A stretch of 64,000 bases of DNA from an uncultured Selenomonas sp. (lineage in GTDB: Bacteria > Bacillota > Negativicutes > Selenomonadales > Selenomonadaceae): assembly GCA_934202005.1 (NCBI GenBank), contig CAKPXP010000008.1, positions 11,288 to 75,287 on the forward strand, written 5' to 3'. Positions 55,008-63,411 of this stretch are shown piece after piece. The stretch's first letter is position 1. Every line of letters starts with the position of its first letter. The notes beneath the pieces were generated by a model. That model worked only from the letters and a program-made list of their open reading frames with translations. It did no database searches and was not told the DNA's origin. Made by a program: the position numbers and the translations under genes.

Positions 55008-55349
55008 ATGCACGAAATGTCGATTGCCGAGGGCATCTATGACATCGTCCGCGACTACGCGGAGCAGAACCACGCGACGAAGGTCCGCGAGGTCGGTCTG
55101 CTGCTCGGCGAGATGGCGGGCGTCGAGCAGGAGTCGCTCGCGTTCTCCTGGCGCGTCCTCACGCAGGGCACGCCCGCGGAGGGCGCCGCGCTCAAGATCC
55201 GCAGCGTGCCGCTCATCGGCCGCTGCTCGAAATGCGGCAAGGAGTTCCACATCGAGCACTATGACTTCTGGTGCCCGGAGTGCAAGGACGGCGTGCTCAA
55301 GACCATCTCGGGACGTGAGATGCAGGTAGAATATCTGGAGGTAGACTAG
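55008..55349 (+). CDS. hypA: hydrogenase nickel incorporation protein HypA
   Basis: A 113-residue HypA. It opens with MHEMSIAEGI, whose MHE binds nickel. The zinc site is CSKCGKEFHIEHYDFWCPEC (about residues 73-92), two CxxC pairs. It delivers nickel to the large subunit together with HypB. The ATG at 55,008 has GAGGTGAGG upstream. The 180 bp before it hold no clear gene. Confidence 0.94.
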   Translation: MHEMSIAEGIYDIVRDYAEQNHATKVREVGLLLGEMAGVEQESLAFSWRVLTQGTPAEGAALKIRSVPLIGRCSKCGKEFHIEHYDFWCPECKDGVLKTISGREMQVEYLEVD

Positions 55350-55351
55350 AC

Positions 55352-56035
55352 TTGGAAATCAAGGTCATCAAGAACATCCTCGGCGAGAACGACCGCTACG
55401 CGGCGGAGAACCGCGCGCTCTTTCAGGCGAAGGGCGTTTTCGTCGTCAATTTCATGGGCTCGCCGGGCGCGGGCAAGACATCCGTGCTCGAAAAGACGAT
55501 GGAGCGGATGCGGGGCGAGCTCTCGATGGCGGTCATCGAGGGCGACCTCTTCACGAGCAAGGACGCGGAGCGCATCGACCGCCACGGCGTGCCCGTCATT
55601 CAGATCAATACGGCGGGCGGCTGCCACCTCGACGCGAACATGGTGCAGAAGACCGTGCGGGAGATGGATCTTTCAGCGCTCGACCTGCTCGTCGTCGAGA
55701 ACGTCGGCAACCTCGTCTGTCCCGCGGAGTTCGCGCTCGGCGAGGACGCGCGCGCCGTCGTGCTCTCCGTGACGGAGGGCGATGACAAGCCGATGAAATA
55801 TCCGCTCATGTTCAAGGAGAGCGAGATCGCCCTCATCAACAAGATCGACCTTGCGCCCTACTGCAATTTCGATATCAAGAGTGCGCGCGGCGACATCTCC
55901 ATGCTCCATCCGGGCATCGAGATCGCCGAGCTCTCCTGCACGACGGGCGAGGGCGTAGACGCCTGGTGCGACTGGCTGCGCCGCGGCGTCGCCGCGAAGA
56001 AAGCGGCCTGCGGAGGTGCGCGCGATGGCAGATGA
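55352..56035 (+). CDS. hypB: hydrogenase nickel incorporation GTPase HypB
   Basis: A 227-residue SIMIBI GTPase. The P-loop is FMGSPGAGKTSVLEKTM (about residues 34-50). EGDLFTSKDAERI, QINTAGGCHLDANMV, VENVGNLVCPAEF (about 111-123) and LINKIDLAPYC (about 150-160) are conserved, and the Cys and His of GGCHLD bind metal. It lacks the N-terminal CxxCGCG and the histidine-rich stretch. TTG 55,352 is used, with TGGAGGT upstream. It lies 2 bp after hypA and overlaps the protease gene by 11 bp. Confidence 0.95.
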   Translation: MEIKVIKNILGENDRYAAENRALFQAKGVFVVNFMGSPGAGKTSVLEKTMERMRGELSMAVIEGDLFTSKDAERIDRHGVPVIQINTAGGCHLDANMVQKTVREMDLSALDLLVVENVGNLVCPAEFALGEDARAVVLSVTEGDDKPMKYPLMFKESEIALINKIDLAPYCNFDIKSARGDISMLHPGIEIAELSCTTGEGVDAWCDWLRRGVAAKKAACGGARDGR

Positions 56036-56588
56036 GAGCGGACTCTTCGCCGCCGAGACGACCGTCCTCGGCGTCGGCAACGTCATCCTGCGCGACGAGG
56101 GCTTCGGCGTGCGCGTCGCGGAGTACCTCGATACGCACTATGACTTCCCCGAGAGCGTGCAGGTCGTTGACGGCGGCACGCTCGGCATCGAGCTCACGCA
56201 GTTCGTGACGGGCACGCGCCGCCTGCTCGTCATCGACTCCATCAACGGGCACGCGGCACCGGGCACGGTCTTCCGCTTCGAGGGCGACGCGGTCATGGAG
56301 CATTTCCAGGACAAGATCTCGGCGCACGAGGTCGGCATCCAGGACGTGCTCGCGCTCCTCGCCGTGACGGGGAAGAAGATCCCCGAGGTCGTCGTCATCG
56401 GCGCGCAGCCCTACGACGTCGAGGCGGGCGTCGAGCTCTCCGAGAAAATGCGCGCGCTCGTGCCGGAGATGGCGCAGTGCGCGCTCGCGGAGCTCGCCGC
56501 CTGGGGCATCGAGCCCGCGGAGAAGTGCGGCGGCAGCGTCGACTACACGGCCGTCGCCGAGGCGGCCGCGCGGGAAAGAGAAGGATAG
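56025..56588 (+). CDS. hyaD: hydrogenase large-subunit maturation protease (HyaD/HybD type)
   Basis: A 187-residue peptidase. TTVLGVGNVILRDEGFGVRVAE (about residues 13-34) contains the Glu and Asp nickel ligands of the family, VDGGTLGIELTQFV (about 49-62) another, and ISAHEVGIQDVL (about 92-103) the histidine ligand. It cleaves the C-terminal extension of HyaB after nickel insertion. The ATG at 56,025 overlaps the end of hypB. The C-terminal 30 residues are less conserved. Confidence 0.92.
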   Translation: MADESGLFAAETTVLGVGNVILRDEGFGVRVAEYLDTHYDFPESVQVVDGGTLGIELTQFVTGTRRLLVIDSINGHAAPGTVFRFEGDAVMEHFQDKISAHEVGIQDVLALLAVTGKKIPEVVVIGAQPYDVEAGVELSEKMRALVPEMAQCALAELAAWGIEPAEKCGGSVDYTAVAEAAAREREG

Positions 56589-56659
56589 GAAATGCTGGGA
56601 AAGCCTGCGAAAGGAGGCCTTTTTCCGGCCGCTTGACCATACATCAGGAGGAATCGGAT

Positions 56660-56899
56660 ATGTGTCTGGCAGTACCTGCCAAAATCATAGCAATCAAGGA
56701 CGCGCTCGCGAAGGTCGAGCTCGGCGGCGTGACGAAAGACATCTCGCTCATGCTGCTGCCCGAGGCGAAATGCGGCGACTACGTGCTCGTGCACGCGGGC
56801 TTCGCGATGCAGATCGTCGACGAGCGCGAGGCCGAGGAGACGAACGCGCTGCTCGCGGAGATGCACGGCGCGCCGCGCACCGTGGAGGCGCTCTCGTGA
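56660..56899 (+). CDS. hypC: hydrogenase assembly chaperone HypC
   Basis: A 79-residue HypC with the essential N-terminal MCLAVPAKI; Cys2 binds the iron ligand precursor with HypD. GDYVLVHAGFAMQIVDEREAEET (about residues 38-60) is the standard second motif. The ribosome-binding site is AGGAGG. Its stop overlaps the GTG start of hypD in a GTGA. Confidence 0.95.
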   Translation: MCLAVPAKIIAIKDALAKVELGGVTKDISLMLLPEAKCGDYVLVHAGFAMQIVDEREAEETNALLAEMHGAPRTVEALS

Positions 56900-57999
56900 C
56901 GCGCGCGGAGGAGCGGGCGGCGGCACAGGAGCTGCTCGCGGAGATCGAGCGCCAGAGCGTGCGGGCGGGGCGGCCGCTGCGCTTCATGGAGGTCTGCGGC
57001 ACGCACACCGTCTCCATCTTCCGCGCGGGATTGCGCCAGATGCTCCCCGCGGGTGTCGCGCTCGTCTCCGGCCCCGGCTGTCCCGTCTGCGTGACGCCGG
57101 ACGACTACATGGACAAGGCCATCGCCTACGCCGCGCGCGAGGATGTCATCCTCGCGACGTTCGGCGACATGCTCAAGGTCCCGGGCTCCGCCTCGAGCCT
57201 CGCAGAGGCCGAGGCGGAGGGCGCAGACATCCGCATCGTCTACTCGCCGCTCGACGCGCTCGCGATCGCGCGGGAGAACCCGGAGAAGAAAGTCGTCTTC
57301 CTCGCGGTCGGCTTTGAGACGACCGCGCCCACGGCCGCGGCGCTCGTGCTCGCGGCCAAGGGCGCGGGCGTGAAGAATCTCTTCCTGCTCTCCGCGCAGA
57401 AGCTCGTGCCGCCCGCGCTGCGCGCGCTTATGGACGACCCCGCCGTGCGCGTCGACGGCTTTTTGCTGCCGGGTCATGTCGCCGTCGTCACGGGCACGGA
57501 CATCTTCTCCTTTGTCGCGGCGGACTACCATCTGCCCGGCGTCGTCGCGGGCTTTTCGCCGCTCGCCATCCTGCGCGCGCTCACGCGTCTTGTGCAGCAG
57601 GCGGCGGCAGGCGAGGCGCGCATCGAGAACGAGTACGAGAGCGTCGTGCGCCGCGAGGGGAGCCGCGAGGCCCAGCGCTTCATGCGCCTCGTCTACGAAC
57701 CCGTGGACGCGCGCTGGCGCGGCATCGGCATCATCCCGCGCTCGGGGCTGCGCATGCGCGACGCCTTCGCCGTCTACGACATCGAGCGCGTGCTGCCCCT
57801 CGAGGTTCCGGAGCCGCGCACGCGCCCCGGTTGCCGCTGCGGCGAGGTGCTGCGCGGCATCGTCACGCCGCCGGAGTGTCCTCTTTTCGGCAAGGCCTGC
57901 GTGCCGACGCACGCCGTCGGCCCCTGCATGGTCTCTGTCGAGGGCGTCTGCGCGGCCTGGTACAAATACGGACAGGGGAGGTTCGTCTATGGCAAATGA
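56896..57999 (+). CDS. hypD: hydrogenase formation protein HypD
   Basis: A 367-residue Fe-S protein. FMEVCGTHTVSIFRAG (about residues 33-48), SGPGCPVCVTPDDYMD (about 60-75), VGFETTAPTAAALV and LLPGHVAVVTG carry the conserved cysteines and core. The cluster cysteines lie in GCRCGEVLRG, PLFGKACVPTHAVGPCMVSVEG near the end. HypD holds the Fe(CN)2CO unit with HypC. The GTG start overlaps hypC; its 3' end overlaps hypE. Confidence 0.95.
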   Translation: MTRAEERAAAQELLAEIERQSVRAGRPLRFMEVCGTHTVSIFRAGLRQMLPAGVALVSGPGCPVCVTPDDYMDKAIAYAAREDVILATFGDMLKVPGSASSLAEAEAEGADIRIVYSPLDALAIARENPEKKVVFLAVGFETTAPTAAALVLAAKGAGVKNLFLLSAQKLVPPALRALMDDPAVRVDGFLLPGHVAVVTGTDIFSFVAADYHLPGVVAGFSPLAILRALTRLVQQAAAGEARIENEYESVVRREGSREAQRFMRLVYEPVDARWRGIGIIPRSGLRMRDAFAVYDIERVLPLEVPEPRTRPGCRCGEVLRGIVTPPECPLFGKACVPTHAVGPCMVSVEGVCAAWYKYGQGRFVYGK

Positions 58000-58996
58000 A
58001 AAAATCACCCTCGCGCACGGCGCGGGCGGCAAGATGAGCGCCGCGCTCATGCGGGATGTCATCCTGCCGGCCTTTGACAATCCCGTGCTCGACGTGCTCC
58101 ACGACGGGGCGAAGCTCGCGACGAGCGGCCGCCTCGCCTTTACGACCGACTCCTACGTCGTGCGCCCGCTCTTCTTCGCGGGCGGCAATATCGGGAAGAT
58201 CGCCGTCTGCGGCACCGTCAATGACCTTGCGATGACGGGCGCTGTGCCGCGCTACCTCTCGTGCGGACTCATCCTCGAGGAGGGATTCCCCGTCGAGGAT
58301 CTCCGGCGCATCGTGCGCACCATGCGCGAGACGGCGGACGCTGCGGGCGTCGCCATCGTTACGGGCGACACGAAGGTCGTCGAGCACGGCAAGGCCGACG
58401 GCATCTTCATCAACACGGCGGGCGTCGGCGAGCTCATCGCGGGCATCGACATCGCGCCGCAGAACGTGCGCCCGGGCATGAAGGTCCTGCTCTCCGGCTG
58501 CATCGGCGACCACGCGGCCGCCATCCTCGCGGGGCGGCACGGGCTCGAGATCCCCGAGAGCCTCACGAGCGACTGCGCCCCGCTCGCGGGCCTCACACAG
58601 GCCGTCCTTGCCGCCGCGCCCCATACCGCCGTCCTGCGCGATCCCACGCGCGGCGGCGTTGCGGCCGTCCTCAACGAGATCGCCGCAGCCGCGCAGGTCG
58701 GCGTCCTCATCGACGAGGACGCCCTGCCCATCCGCGACGCTGTGCGCGGCATCTGCGACATGCTCGGCTTTGACCCGCTCGACCTCGCGAACGAGGGCAA
58801 ATGCATCGCCTTCGTCCCCGCGGCAGAGGCCGACGCCGCGCTCGCCGCCATGCGTGCGCACCCCTACGGCAAAGACGCGTGCCTTATCGGCGAGACCACC
58901 GAGGAGGCTCCCGGCCAGGTCGGCCTGCGCACCGCCCTCGGCGGCATCCGCATCGTCGATCTCCCGCTCGGGAGTCTCGTGCCGCGTATCTGCTAA
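57989..58996 (+). CDS. hypE: hydrogenase expression/formation protein HypE
   Basis: A 335-residue PurM-like ATPase. TLAHGAGGKMSAALMRDVI (about residues 6-24) and FTTDSYVVRPLFFAGGNIGKIAV (about 48-70) form the ATP site. It ends VPRIC, and the terminal cysteine receives the carbamoyl group that becomes cyanide. It is the last gene of the operon. HypF, which supplies the carbamoyl group, is not in the window. A strong terminator follows. Confidence 0.96.
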   Translation: MANEKITLAHGAGGKMSAALMRDVILPAFDNPVLDVLHDGAKLATSGRLAFTTDSYVVRPLFFAGGNIGKIAVCGTVNDLAMTGAVPRYLSCGLILEEGFPVEDLRRIVRTMRETADAAGVAIVTGDTKVVEHGKADGIFINTAGVGELIAGIDIAPQNVRPGMKVLLSGCIGDHAAAILAGRHGLEIPESLTSDCAPLAGLTQAVLAAAPHTAVLRDPTRGGVAAVLNEIAAAAQVGVLIDEDALPIRDAVRGICDMLGFDPLDLANEGKCIAFVPAAEADAALAAMRAHPYGKDACLIGETTEEAPGQVGLRTALGGIRIVDLPLGSLVPRIC

Positions 58997-59044
58997 GCGA
59001 TACGCTGAAACCGCTGCGCGCTCAGTCCTGCAGCGAAAGACATC

Positions 59045-59104
59045 AAAACGGCTGTCAGATGAACCGCCCGCCTTATGGCAGGCAGTCATCTGACAGCCGT
59101 TTCC
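59045..59104 (+). terminator. terminator of the hydrogenase operon
   Basis: AAACGGCTGTCAGATGA pairs with TCATCTGACAGCCGTTT around a 22-base loop, 50 bp after hypE. Confidence 0.75.
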
Positions 59105-59162
59105 TTTCCCGCGTCCGTCGCGGGCGAGTTCTGGCTTTCGGCCGTATGTTTTCGGTGTATTC

Positions 59163-60106
59163 TCAGGTGAGAGACTTTCTGCGGTCGCTTCCCTCGATCC
59201 CCAACTCAGTGAGGAGATGCTGCCGATAGGAAGCATCCGACGAGGCGCGTGCGAGATCATCGTATCGCTTCTCTGCCAGCAAGGCGCGGTTCAGGGCCGC
59301 GAGGGTATCCATTCCCTTTTTCTGCCCCTCAGCAAGTCCTTCTCTGCGTCCTTCTCTGCGTCCTTCTTTGCGTCCTTCCCTGTGTCCTACTTCGCGTCCT
59401 TCCTTACGTCCCTCTTCTCTTCCGAGGCGACGGTTGCCGAGGACGTCGTTGTTATAGTCGAGGATGGCGGACTCCCTCGCGAGGTATTCCTGATAGGACT
59501 TGTCATTCATCACATAGCACTCCGAGGCCGTCATCGCCTCCTTGATGGCCGGTGAGCTCATCGCGAGTTCCTCCTTTCCCTCCTTGTCGAGCTGGTTCGC
59601 GAAATACGCCAGCCAGCGCTCGACGCGCGACATCTTTTTGATTTCCTTCGATTGATACTTCGGAATCTCGAGGAAATGCAGCTCGAGATCATCCGTAAGC
59701 TGATGGTGCGTCTCCGGGTTCATGATGACGTATTTCGCGTGCGGATTCTCCTGCGGCAGGAAGTTGTAGCGCAGGATGTTGATGGAAATGGCTGGCTTGA
59801 GCTGGCCGTAGCCCTCACCCGCCTTGAGCGCGTCGAAATGCAGGTACATGTGCGCCCAGTAGAAAAGCGTCCGCTTCTCCATGTTCAGGTGGTTGACGAC
59901 CTGCATCTCGATGTCGACGCGCGTGCCATCGTTTAGGATACCGAACACATCGAGGCGGCCGAGCTTCTCCGACTCGCGCAGCGGCGCGAACTCCACGTTC
60001 CGGTACTCCAGGTCGATGAACGCCGCGTCACCCTCGCGGCCGAGTACGTCATTGATGAACGCGAGCGTCACGTTCTTGCGCTCCGGCCGGCCAAAGACAA
60101 ATTTGA
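59163..60106 (-). pseudogene. Rpn family nuclease-like gene truncated at its start by a repeat
   Basis: The open frame encodes about 300 residues of an Rpn/PDDEXK_2 protein (FLKFVFGRPERKNVTLAFIN, then GTRVDIEMQVVNHLNMEKR and RVERWLAYFANQL). Homologues begin some 10-15 residues earlier than this. At 60,107 the homologous sequence runs into the 160-bp palindromic repeat, where an in-frame TAA occurs before any start. A GTG at 60,071 could still start a shortened product of 302 residues. The C-terminal part has GR[KR]EG repeats encoded by 12-bp units around 59,335-59,420. The 166 bp to the hypE side hold only the terminator. Confidence 0.7.
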
Positions 60107-60267
60107 GGAAGCGCTGATTAAATGAAGTGCTCCGGATTTACGTGGATGCGCTGTATCTCGCTAGGAGACAAACCGCAGGCGTAGCCGAAGCTACGCTGAG
60201 GTTGGCAGGGCGACGAGAGGACAGCGCAGACGCGTGAAGACGGAGTGCTGAATTAATCAGTGCTTCC
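60107..60267 (+). repeat. approximately 160-bp palindromic MITE-like element, copy B
   Basis: Ends GGAAGCGCTGATTAAATGA and, inverted, GGAAGCACTGATTAATTCA. The arms stay complementary through GATGCGCTGT/ACAGCGCAGA up to a GTAGC-CGAA-GCTAC centre (60,181-60,195), so the whole unit is one hairpin. It separates the truncated Rpn gene from a truncated acetolactate synthase gene. No protein is encoded. Confidence 0.82.
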
Positions 60268-60536
60268 TTAACGACAAGAGCTACGGCCTCATCAAATGGA
60301 AGCAGATGATGCAGTACGGCGAATCTCTTTATGTGGATTTTGACAATCCGGATTTCGTCAAATTCGCAGAGAGCATGGGGGCGATTGGTTGGCGCGTCGA
60401 GCGGACGGAGGAACTTCGCCCGATGCTCGAGCGCGCGTTCCAGCAGGAAAAGCCTGTCATCATTGACTGTCCGATTGACTACGGGGAGAATATGAAACTC
60501 ACGGAGCGACTGAAGCACCTCATGCAAGAACTTTGA
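60268..60536 (+). pseudogene. C-terminal remnant of an acetolactate synthase (TPP enzyme)
   Basis: The frame begins directly at the repeat's edge (LNDKSYGLIKWKQMMQYGES) and encodes about 89 residues. It contains the NDKSYG stretch that ends the thiamine-diphosphate-binding motif, and then the family's C-terminal region to LKHLMQEL. The first 450 or more residues of a normal AlsS/IlvB-type protein are missing. The first ATG (60,306) lacks a ribosome-binding site. The fragment is probably silent; it marks a DNA rearrangement at the repeat. Confidence 0.75.
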
Positions 60537-60603
60537 GGAACGAATGCAGTTGCTCATGGCGCAGCGTGATGGCGAGAGAAATTTGCGCGATGCTTGAAAT
60601 GTG

Positions 60604-60634
60604 AGGAGACGGCTGGAAAGAGGTGTCTCCTTTT
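60604..60634 (+). terminator. stem-loop terminator after the acetolactate synthase remnant
   Basis: GGAGAC and GTCTCC form a stem around a loop of about 14 bases, followed by TTTTATTG. Confidence 0.6.
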
Positions 60635-60640
60635 ATTGTA

Positions 60641-60690
60641 AGGGCGATGCACAATGTCCACGAAGTGGACGTTTGTGCATGTAGCTTTGC
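60641..60690 (+). repeat. GTCCAC/GTGGAC palindromic repeat, copy 5
   Basis: The best-formed copy: arms GCACAA and TTGTGC enclose GTCCAC-GAA-GTGGAC, flanked by AGGGCGAT and ATGTAGCTTTG. Nearly identical to copy 1 in reverse orientation. Confidence 0.8.
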
Positions 60691-60713
60691 GTGGTGTTCA
60701 TCGTATGACAGGC

Positions 60714-60756
60714 AAAAAGCGCCCCTGAAAAGACGGAGATGTCTTATTCAGGGGCG
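60714..60756 (-). terminator. terminator of the panB operon
   Basis: On the minus strand CGCCCCTGAA and TTCAGGGGCG form a stem followed by CTTTTTGCC, 22 bp beyond the panB stop. Confidence 0.82.
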
Positions 60757-60777
60757 GTGAGGGATTGTGCGATTGTA

Positions 60778-61590
60778 TCAACCCTTTGCAGGCGCGCTGA
60801 ACGCGTGCGCCGCGTCGGGGAACGCGCCGGACTTGACTTCGCGGTCGTAGGCGGCGAAGGCTTCTTTCATCTCTTTGCCGAGCTCCGCGAAGTGCTTGAC
60901 GAATTTCGGCGTGTAGTCGCTGAACATGCCGAGCATGTCCATGTAGACGAGGATCTGCCCGTCGCAGGTGTCGCCCGCGCCGATGCCGATGGTCGGGATG
61001 GAGAGCTCTTTCGTGATGCGGGCGGCGAGATCCGCGGGGATGCACTCGAGGACGACGGCGAAGGCGCCCGCGCGCTCGACGGCTTTCGCGTCCGCGAGGA
61101 GCTTTTGGGCGGCGTCTTCGCTCTTTCCCTGGACGCGGTTGCCGCCGAAGGCGTTGACGGACTGCGGCGTCATGCCGAGATGGGCCATGACGGGGATGCC
61201 GGCGGCGGTGATGGCGTCGATCTGCGCGCAGACGGCCGCGCCGCCCTCGAGCTTCACGGCGTTCGCGCGGCCCTCCTTCATGAGGCGGCCGGCGTTCTCG
61301 ACCGCCTGGGAGGCGGAGACCTGGTAGGACATGAATGGCATGTCGATGACGACCATCGTGTCGTGGCAGGCGCGCGCGACGGCGCGGCCGTAGGTGATCA
61401 TGTCCTCCATCGTGACGGAGAGGGTGTCTGGGTAGCCGAGCATGACGTTGCCGAGCGAGTCGCCGACGAGGATGGCGTTGATGCCCGCGGCCTCCTCGAG
61501 CTTGGCGGTCGTGTAGTCGTAGCAGGTCAGCATGGAGATTTTCTCGCCGGCGGCTTTCATCTTGGCGAATGTCTTGACGGTGTTTTTCAT
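60778..61590 (-). CDS. panB: 3-methyl-2-oxobutanoate hydroxymethyltransferase
   Basis: A 270-residue Pan[21 protein letters not shown] (about residues 18-37), [18 protein letters not shown] (about 40-57), [12 protein letters not shown] and [16 protein letters not shown] (about 133-148) are conserved. The catalytic Glu lies in [13 protein letters not shown]. It makes ketopantoate from alpha-ketoisovalerate in pantothenate synthesis. ATG 61,590 is chosen because AAAGGA has better spacing than for the ATG at 61,599. It follows the DUF2520 gene by 5 bp. panC and panD are not in the window. Confidence 0.95.
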   Translation of the reverse strand: MKNTVKTFAKMKAAGEKISMLTCYDYTTAKLEEAAGINAILVGDSLGNVMLGYPDTLSVTMEDMITYGRAVARACHDTMVVIDMPFMSYQVSASQAVENAGRLMKEGRANAVKLEGGAAVCAQIDAITAAGIPVMAHLGMTPQSVNAFGGNRVQGKSEDAAQKLLADAKAVERAGAFAVVLECIPADLAARITKELSIPTIGIGAGDTCDGQILVYMDMLGMFSDYTPKFVKHFAELGKEMKEAFAAYDREVKSGAFPDAAHAFSAPAKG

Positions 61591-61595
61591 TGGAC

Positions 61596-62471
61596 TCATC
61601 CTTTCCCGAGACGGCGTGCCGTCTCTGCTTCGAGAAATTCCTTGATGGACGAGTCATCGCGCTCCGGATGGCGTGCGCCTGCGAGCGGCAGGAGCTTCGC
61701 GGTGAGGAGGAGGTAGAGGAACTGATCCTCGCGCGTGTCGAGCGAGGCGAGGTGGGCGCGCAGCGTGCCGAGGTCGCCGCGCTCGACGGGGCCCGTCAGA
61801 GCGTCCCTCGCGCCCGCGGCCGCGACGCTGCGGGCGTTGCCGAGAAAGAGCGGGGCGAGCGCCGCGTGCGCGGCAGCCTCGGAGAAGCCGCACTGCGCGA
61901 GCAGCGTCTCGCCCGCGGCGAAGAGCGCGCAGACGAGGTTGCTCACGGTCGCGGCGGCGAGGTGGTAGCGTGCCTTGTCCTCCCCTTGGATGATCTGCAC
62001 GTGGAGCCCTGCCCGCTCGAGCAGGCTGCGCAGCGCAGATCGCCTCTCTTCCGGCCCTTCCAGGGTAAAAAAACAATCCGCCAGCTCGCGATAGGACCGG
62101 TAGCGGTCGCTGATGGCGAGCAGCGGATGAACGGAAAAGCCAGAGGCTCCTTTTTGCTCGATGCCTGGGAAAGCGGCGGCTGCTGTGAGCGCGCCGCTTG
62201 CGTGGCAGAAAATCTTTCCCCGGATATCCCCGCGGGCGAGCGCCTCGTAGGTGGGGCGGATGCTCCCGTCGGGGACGGTGAGGAACAGCACATCGCTCTT
62301 CGAGAGGACGCCTGCGGCGTCCTCGTAGACATTCGATGAGGTGAACGCGGCGGCTTCGCGCGCGGATCGGATGCTGCGGCTGTAATAGCCTGTAACTTCG
62401 ATGCCATGCGCGCGGAAATATTTGCCGAGGGTGAAACCGGCCTTGCCTGCGCCGATGAAACCAATGTTCAT
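61596..62471 (-). CDS. Rossmann-fold/DUF2520 NADP-binding protein
   Basis: A 291-residue protein with an N-terminal Rossmann fold: [21 protein letters not shown] holds the GxGxxG dinucleotide motif. [16 protein letters not shown] (about residues 58-73) follows, with HASGALTAA, then a helical DUF2520 domain (about residues 130-290). The family resembles ProC and ketopantoate reductase (PanE). It is co-transcribed with panB, so it may do the PanE step; this is inferred. ATG 62,471 is used, with AAAGGAG nine bases upstream. Confidence 0.85.
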   Translation of the reverse strand: MNIGFIGAGKAGFTLGKYFRAHGIEVTGYYSRSIRSAREAAAFTSSNVYEDAAGVLSKSDVLFLTVPDGSIRPTYEALARGDIRGKIFCHASGALTAAAAFPGIEQKGASGFSVHPLLAISDRYRSYRELADCFFTLEGPEERRSALRSLLERAGLHVQIIQGEDKARYHLAAATVSNLVCALFAAGETLLAQCGFSEAAAHAALAPLFLGNARSVAAAGARDALTGPVERGDLGTLRAHLASLDTREDQFLYLLLTAKLLPLAGARHPERDDSSIKEFLEAETARRLGKG

Positions 62472-62745
62472 ACACATCACTCCTTTCGTGATGTGCTGCT
62501 CCGGGGGAGAAAAATAGTACAGTTTCCTTCGCGGAATACCGTCCATCCTTATTAGCCTAGCACAGGGCAGGGGGCGCGTCAATGAGGAAGCGCGGCTTCG
62601 TATGGACAGTATATCCCCAGGCGCAGCGCGCTTGGCGGGGCGTGCTTCCGGCGGGCGCAGGATGCCCGCGAAATGGAGGCTTGCGCGCTGCGCATTGCAT
62701 GATGCGGGGCGGCGGCCTCCTCTTTTGCGGCAGCGCCTGCTGTGC

Positions 62746-62751
62746 TATAAT
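62746..62751 (+). promoter_or_regulatory. -10 box of the gamma-carbonic-anhydrase-like gene
   Basis: TATAAT in GTGCTATAATGAG, 50 bp before the ATG at 62,801. The remaining 62,520-62,745 gap is GC-rich without a visible gene. Confidence 0.5.
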
Positions 62752-62800
62752 GAGCTTGTTTGGATTTGAACTTGCTTTGACTTGTTAGGAGCGATGCGGT

Positions 62801-63358
62801 ATGTATACTCTTCCGAATGATGGTTATATGGGCAAATTTCCCGAGATTGACGCGGAGGCGTTTGTGGCGCCGGGCGCGGTGGTTCTCGGCGATGTGAAGA
62901 TCGCGAAGTACGCGAGTCTCTGGCCGGGCGCGGTCGTGCGCGGCGATGTGAGCTATATCCGCATCGGCGAGGCGTCGAATGTCCAGGATGTCGCCTGCCT
63001 GCATGTCGCGGATGAGGGGCCGTGCATCATCGGTGACTATGTGACGATCGGCCACGGCGCCATCGTGCATGCCTGCACGGTAGGAGACAACGTGCTCATC
63101 GGCATGAACGCGACGGTGCTCACGGGCGCGAAGATCGGCAGCGGCTCGATCATCGCGGCGGGCGCGCTCGTCAAGGAGAACGCGGTCATCCCGCCGAACT
63201 CGCTCGTCGTCGGCGTGCCGGGCGAGGTGAAGAAGCAGATCAACCGCGTCGAGGCCATCCACGCGCAGGCGGTCAAGTACAAGACGGCCTGGGCGCTCGG
63301 CTACGGCGTCGCGCCGCATATCGGCGGCGAGCTCTATCACGGCGAGCAGATTGTCTGA
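62801..63358 (+). CDS. gamma-carbonic anhydrase-like hexapeptide-repeat protein
   Basis: A 185-residue left-handed beta-helix protein (YrdA/PaaY type). FVAPGAVVLGDVKIAKYASLW (about residues 21-41), GAVVRGDVSYIRIGEASNVQDV (about 43-64) and CLHVAD hold the hexapeptide repeats. The zinc-type histidines lie in HVAD, TIGHGAIVHACTVGD (about 82-96). VGVPGEVKKQINRVE (about 143-157) is a C-terminal hallmark. Many such proteins are of unknown activity; some are carbonic anhydrases. The ribosome-binding site is AGGAG. Confidence 0.9.
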   Translation: MYTLPNDGYMGKFPEIDAEAFVAPGAVVLGDVKIAKYASLWPGAVVRGDVSYIRIGEASNVQDVACLHVADEGPCIIGDYVTIGHGAIVHACTVGDNVLIGMNATVLTGAKIGSGSIIAAGALVKENAVIPPNSLVVGVPGEVKKQINRVEAIHAQAVKYKTAWALGYGVAPHIGGELYHGEQIV

Positions 63359-63411
63359 GCGGCAGGCGCCGCCTGGGTGCGGCTGCGGAGAAAAGAGAAA
63401 GGTGGAGCAAG

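Noticed and set aside
59335..59420. CRISPR-like array
   Set aside because: The 12-bp units are adjacent without spacers and encode protein repeats.
62640..62690. Sixth copy of the GTCCAC palindrome
   Set aside because: GGGCGCAGGATGCCCGCG and GCTTGCGC resemble it, but the core is too diverged to be sure.
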